Shown piece after piece: positions 6,523 through 8,579 of a DNA stretch of 8,579 nt. Position 1 is the stretch's first letter, and each line of letters opens with the position of its first letter. Location of the stretch: positions 1 through 8,579 of the forward strand of contig DXSD01000085.1 in NCBI GenBank assembly GCA_019410665.1, written 5' to 3'. The notes under the pieces are model-generated. The model was given only the letters and a program-made list of their open reading frames with translations, searched no databases and had not been told where the DNA came from. Source of the stretch: Fusobacterium sp. (GTDB taxonomy: Bacteria; Fusobacteriota; Fusobacteriia; Fusobacteriales; Fusobacteriaceae). Made by a program: the position numbers and the translations under genes.

Positions 6523-7569
6523 TTAATAATCACTCTCTGGAGATATTAATACTTTTTTATAAGTATCAAAATTTTTCAAAAGCACTTGTATTCCATTAAT
6601 AACAGCATTTAACGGATCCTCTGAAATTTTAACCTCAAGATTTAAATTTTCTGCTATTTTTTTATCAATTCCTTTTAAAAGAGCTCCTCCCCCTGTTATA
6701 TATATTCCTTTTCTCTTAATATCTGATGATAATTCAGGTGGAGTCTTTTCTAATATAACTTTTACCTCTTCTATTATCTGCTGAACTAAATCTCCCAAAG
6801 CCTCTACTATCTCTGAAGAGTAAAGTTTTATATCCCTTGGAAGTCCATTTAAAGCGTTTCTTCCACTTATTTCTATCTCTTCATCCTCTTCTAAGTCTAT
6901 TACTGCTCCTATCTTTTTCTTTATCTCTTCAGCAGTTCTCTCCCCTATTAACAGATTGTGTTTCTGTCTTACATAATCAATTATAGTATTATCTAATCTA
7001 TCTCCTGCAACTCTAAAAGATGAAGTCTTTACTATTCCTCCTAGAGATATTACTGCAATTTCAGAAGTTCCTCCCCCTATATCAATTATAAGATTTCCCT
7101 CTGGTTCAAATATATTTAATCCTATTCCTATAGCTGCTGCCATAGGTTCCTCTATTAAGTAAGCCTCTCTTGCTCCAGCTTCTCTAGTTACATCTATTAC
7201 AGCTCTCTTTTCAACTTGAGTTACTCCAGCTGGAACACAAATAATTACTCTTGGACTAGATAATCCTTTTTTAGGATTTACCCTTTTTAAAAATCCTCTC
7301 AACATTTTTTCAGTTATTTCATAATCTGCTATAACTCCATTTTTCAATGGTCTTATTGTTTGGATACTACCTGGAGTTCTTCCTATCATTAATTTGGCTC
7401 TCTCTCCCACTTCAAAAACCTCTTTACTCTTTGTATTCAGAGCTACAACAGAAGGTTCATTTAAAATTATCCCTTTATTTTTCACACAAATTAATGTATT
7501 TGAAGTCCCTAAATCAATTCCTAAATCTTCTGAAAATATTCCTAAAAATTTGTTAAATATTTTTCTCAT
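6523..7569 (-). CDS. mreB: Rod-shape-determining actin homologue MreB
   Basis: MreB forms short membrane-bound filaments that direct lateral peptidoglycan synthesis in rod-shaped cells. The 348-residue length is typical. The actin-fold nucleotide motifs are all visible: phosphate-1 DLGIDLGTSNTL (15-26), the connecting/catalytic segment LIEEPMAAAIG (138-148), phosphate-2 LIIDIGGGTSEIAVI (160-174) and adenosine motif YITGGGALLKGID (290-302). The first 12 residues (MRKIFNKFLGIF) alternate basic and bulky hydrophobic residues and may form an amphipathic membrane-binding helix of the kind known in Gram-negative MreB; this is an inference. AGAGGTG (7574-7580) supports the start. It lies 10 bases after maf, which is often found beside mreB, but mreC and mreD do not follow; an exported protein of unknown function does. 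Mbl or another MreB paralogue cannot be ruled out without comparing the whole genome. Confidence 0.96.
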   Translation of the reverse strand: MRKIFNKFLGIFSEDLGIDLGTSNTLICVKNKGIILNEPSVVALNTKSKEVFEVGERAKLMIGRTPGSIQTIRPLKNGVIADYEITEKMLRGFLKRVNPKKGLSSPRVIICVPAGVTQVEKRAVIDVTREAGAREAYLIEEPMAAAIGIGLNIFEPEGNLIIDIGGGTSEIAVISLGGIVKTSSFRVAGDRLDNTIIDYVRQKHNLLIGERTAEEIKKKIGAVIDLEEDEEIEISGRNALNGLPRDIKLYSSEIVEALGDLVQQIIEEVKVILEKTPPELSSDIKRKGIYITGGGALLKGIDKKIAENLNLEVKISEDPLNAVINGIQVLLKNFDTYKKVLISPESDY

Positions 7570-7579
7570 TTTACACCTC

Positions 7580-8158
7580 TTACATATTTTTTATATCTTC
7601 TATCATTATCCCAAGTTCAGCTAATTTGTCCATAAATTTTCCTATCGGAAAGCCCATTACAGTAAAAAAATCTCCCTCTATCTTTTCTACAAAAATAGCT
7701 CCCTTATCTTGGATCCCATAAGCACCAGCTTTATCCATAGGTTCACCACTTTTAATGTACCATTTTATTCTTTCACTATCTAACTTTTTAAAATGTACTT
7801 TTGTAATTGAGCAATCAACTATCTCTATATTTTTTGATCTATTTATAAGTGAATAAGCAGTTATTACATTATGAACTTTCCCTGAAAGAGATTCTAGTAT
7901 TTTAAAAGCCTCCTCCTCATTTTGAGGTTTTCCTATAATTTTACCCTCTAACTCTACAATGGTATCAGCTCCAACTACATAATCATTTGGAAACTTATTT
8001 GCTACTATCTCTACCTTTTTTAAAGCTATATCCTTTATCTTTTCTGTTACTTCCCTTTTATTACTTATCTCCTCTATATTTTCACTTATAATCTTTAAAT
8101 TAAATCCTATCCCTTCCAAAATCTCTTTTCTTCTTGGAGACTTAGATGCTAATATCAT
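7580..8158 (-). CDS. maf: Maf-family nucleoside triphosphate pyrophosphatase (probable dTTP/UTP type)
   Basis: Maf proteins hydrolyse non-canonical or surplus nucleoside triphosphates to monophosphate and pyrophosphate. They have been linked to house-cleaning of nucleotide pools and to septum inhibition in Bacillus. The 192-residue length is normal. Family motifs are present: the N-terminal LASKSPRRKEIL (3-14), GADTIV with the catalytic aspartate D65, GKP (76-78), SGEPMDKAGAYGIQ (137-150) and GDFFTVMGFPIG (162-173). The KAGAYGIQ form is that of the dTTP/UTP-specific (YhdE-like) group rather than the m7GTP-specific (YceF-like) group. The start follows GGAGAG about ten bases upstream and overlaps the preceding membrane-protein gene by 17 bases; mreB follows after 10 bases. 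The setting fits the frequent maf-mreB linkage in bacteria. Confidence 0.95.
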   Translation of the reverse strand: MILASKSPRRKEILEGIGFNLKIISENIEEISNKREVTEKIKDIALKKVEIVANKFPNDYVVGADTIVELEGKIIGKPQNEEEAFKILESLSGKVHNVITAYSLINRSKNIEIVDCSITKVHFKKLDSERIKWYIKSGEPMDKAGAYGIQDKGAIFVEKIEGDFFTVMGFPIGKFMDKLAELGIMIEDIKNM

Positions 8159-8579
8159 TTTCTACTTTCTCTCCTTCACTTTCTGATTTTTCTTTTCTTT
8201 CCAAAGCTTCCATTAATTCAATTTGCTCTTGAACTAATTTTCTCTCTAACTCTCTTCTTTTCTTTTCCTTGTGATTATTAATAGCAGTAGTTATAGTTAA
8301 TCTTATTTTTTTAGCAACTAAAAAAAACAAAGAAATAAAAACTAACAGATATAAAGTTATATAAATATAACTGAAATAAAAATTCTTTAAACAATAATTA
8401 GAGATAAAAGCTAATATCAATCCTAATTTATGATCATATAAAAATAAAATTATTCCTTTGGATAAAAGAGTGTTATCAGCAACAATTTTTTCAAAAGGAA
8501 CATCTAAACTATACATCCCCCATAAAAAAATCACAGCTAAACTTAAAATAAAAAAGAAAAATATCCTGATATTATATAC
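8142..8579 (-). CDS. Small membrane protein with charged C-terminal tail, 5' end outside window
   Basis: I do not recognise this protein. The frame stays open to the window edge (145 visible residues starting VYNIRIFFFFILSL), and the first internal start-like codon, a GTG at 8534, falls in the middle of a hydrophobic segment. The true start is therefore very probably beyond 8579. Visible residues about 5-22 form one membrane helix, about 41-63 are moderately hydrophobic (GIILFLYDHKLGLILAFIS), and about 70-89 (SYIYITLYLLVFISLFFLVA) form a clear second or third membrane helix. This is followed by a basic KKIR edge. The last 45 residues are highly charged and probably helical or coiled coil (KEKKRRELERKLVQEQIELMEALERKE). 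Positive residues after the last helix suggest a cytoplasmic tail. It overlaps maf by 17 bases, so it belongs to the same operon, which suggests but does not prove an envelope-related role. Confidence 0.75.
   Translation of the reverse strand, partial: VYNIRIFFFFILSLAVIFLWGMYSLDVPFEKIVADNTLLSKGIILFLYDHKLGLILAFISNYCLKNFYFSYIYITLYLLVFISLFFLVAKKIRLTITTAINNHKEKKRRELERKLVQEQIELMEALERKEKSESEGEKVENDISI

Noticed and set aside
7347..7624. Plus-strand open frames over the 5' part of mreB.
   Set aside because: They lie antisense to a strongly conserved gene, have low-complexity Leu/Phe/Ser composition typical of the opposite strand of AT-rich genes, and show no convincing ribosome binding site.
8142..8534. 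Annotation of the first gene as a complete 130-residue protein starting at the GTG at 8534.
   Set aside because: The frame continues open to the window edge and the upstream codons complete a membrane helix, so the GTG is most likely an internal valine.

Overview
The window is an AT-rich bacterial chromosome segment. Every recognisable gene lies on the minus strand, so the order of transcription runs from high to low coordinates. Codon choice is strongly A/T-ending. The gene content (GatCAB, RluB, ScpB, MreB, Maf) and the Lys/Ile/Glu/Asn-rich proteins fit a low-GC anaerobe, most likely a Fusobacterium or close relative. That assignment is an inference from protein style and gene content, not from a marker gene.

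The first transcribed block (8579 down to 3672) is a tightly packed operon that starts outside the window. It contains the 3' part of an unrecognised small membrane protein, a Maf nucleotide pyrophosphatase, the actin-like shape protein MreB, a 539-residue exported protein of unknown function, the segregation and condensation protein ScpB, and an RluB/RsuA-type 23S/16S rRNA pseudouridine synthase. Neighbouring genes overlap by 11 to 17 bases or are separated by at most 17 bases, so co-transcription and translational coupling are likely. The themes are cell shape, envelope, chromosome segregation and ribosome maturation. mreC/mreD do not follow mreB, and scpA does not precede scpB, although these are the usual partners; the unknown exported protein sits between the two.

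The 299-base gap (3373-3671) holds a good extended -10 promoter directed at gatCAB. Downstream of it is a 221-base nested inverted repeat with 13-base perfect ends and a central hairpin that resembles a two-way terminator. If the promoter is used, this whole structure is the 5' leader of the gatCAB mRNA.

The second block (3372 down to 136) is a classic gatC-gatA-gatB operon. It encodes the amidotransferase that converts Glu-tRNA(Gln) (and often Asp-tRNA(Asn)) to the correctly charged tRNA. Bases 1-135, downstream of gatB, contain a second, diverged and partial copy of the repeat in the opposite orientation, so gatCAB is flanked by related repeats.

Most of the window is ordinary housekeeping sequence. 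The points worth a second look are the repeat family and its position in the gatCAB leader, and the unknown exported protein in the mreB-scpB operon.
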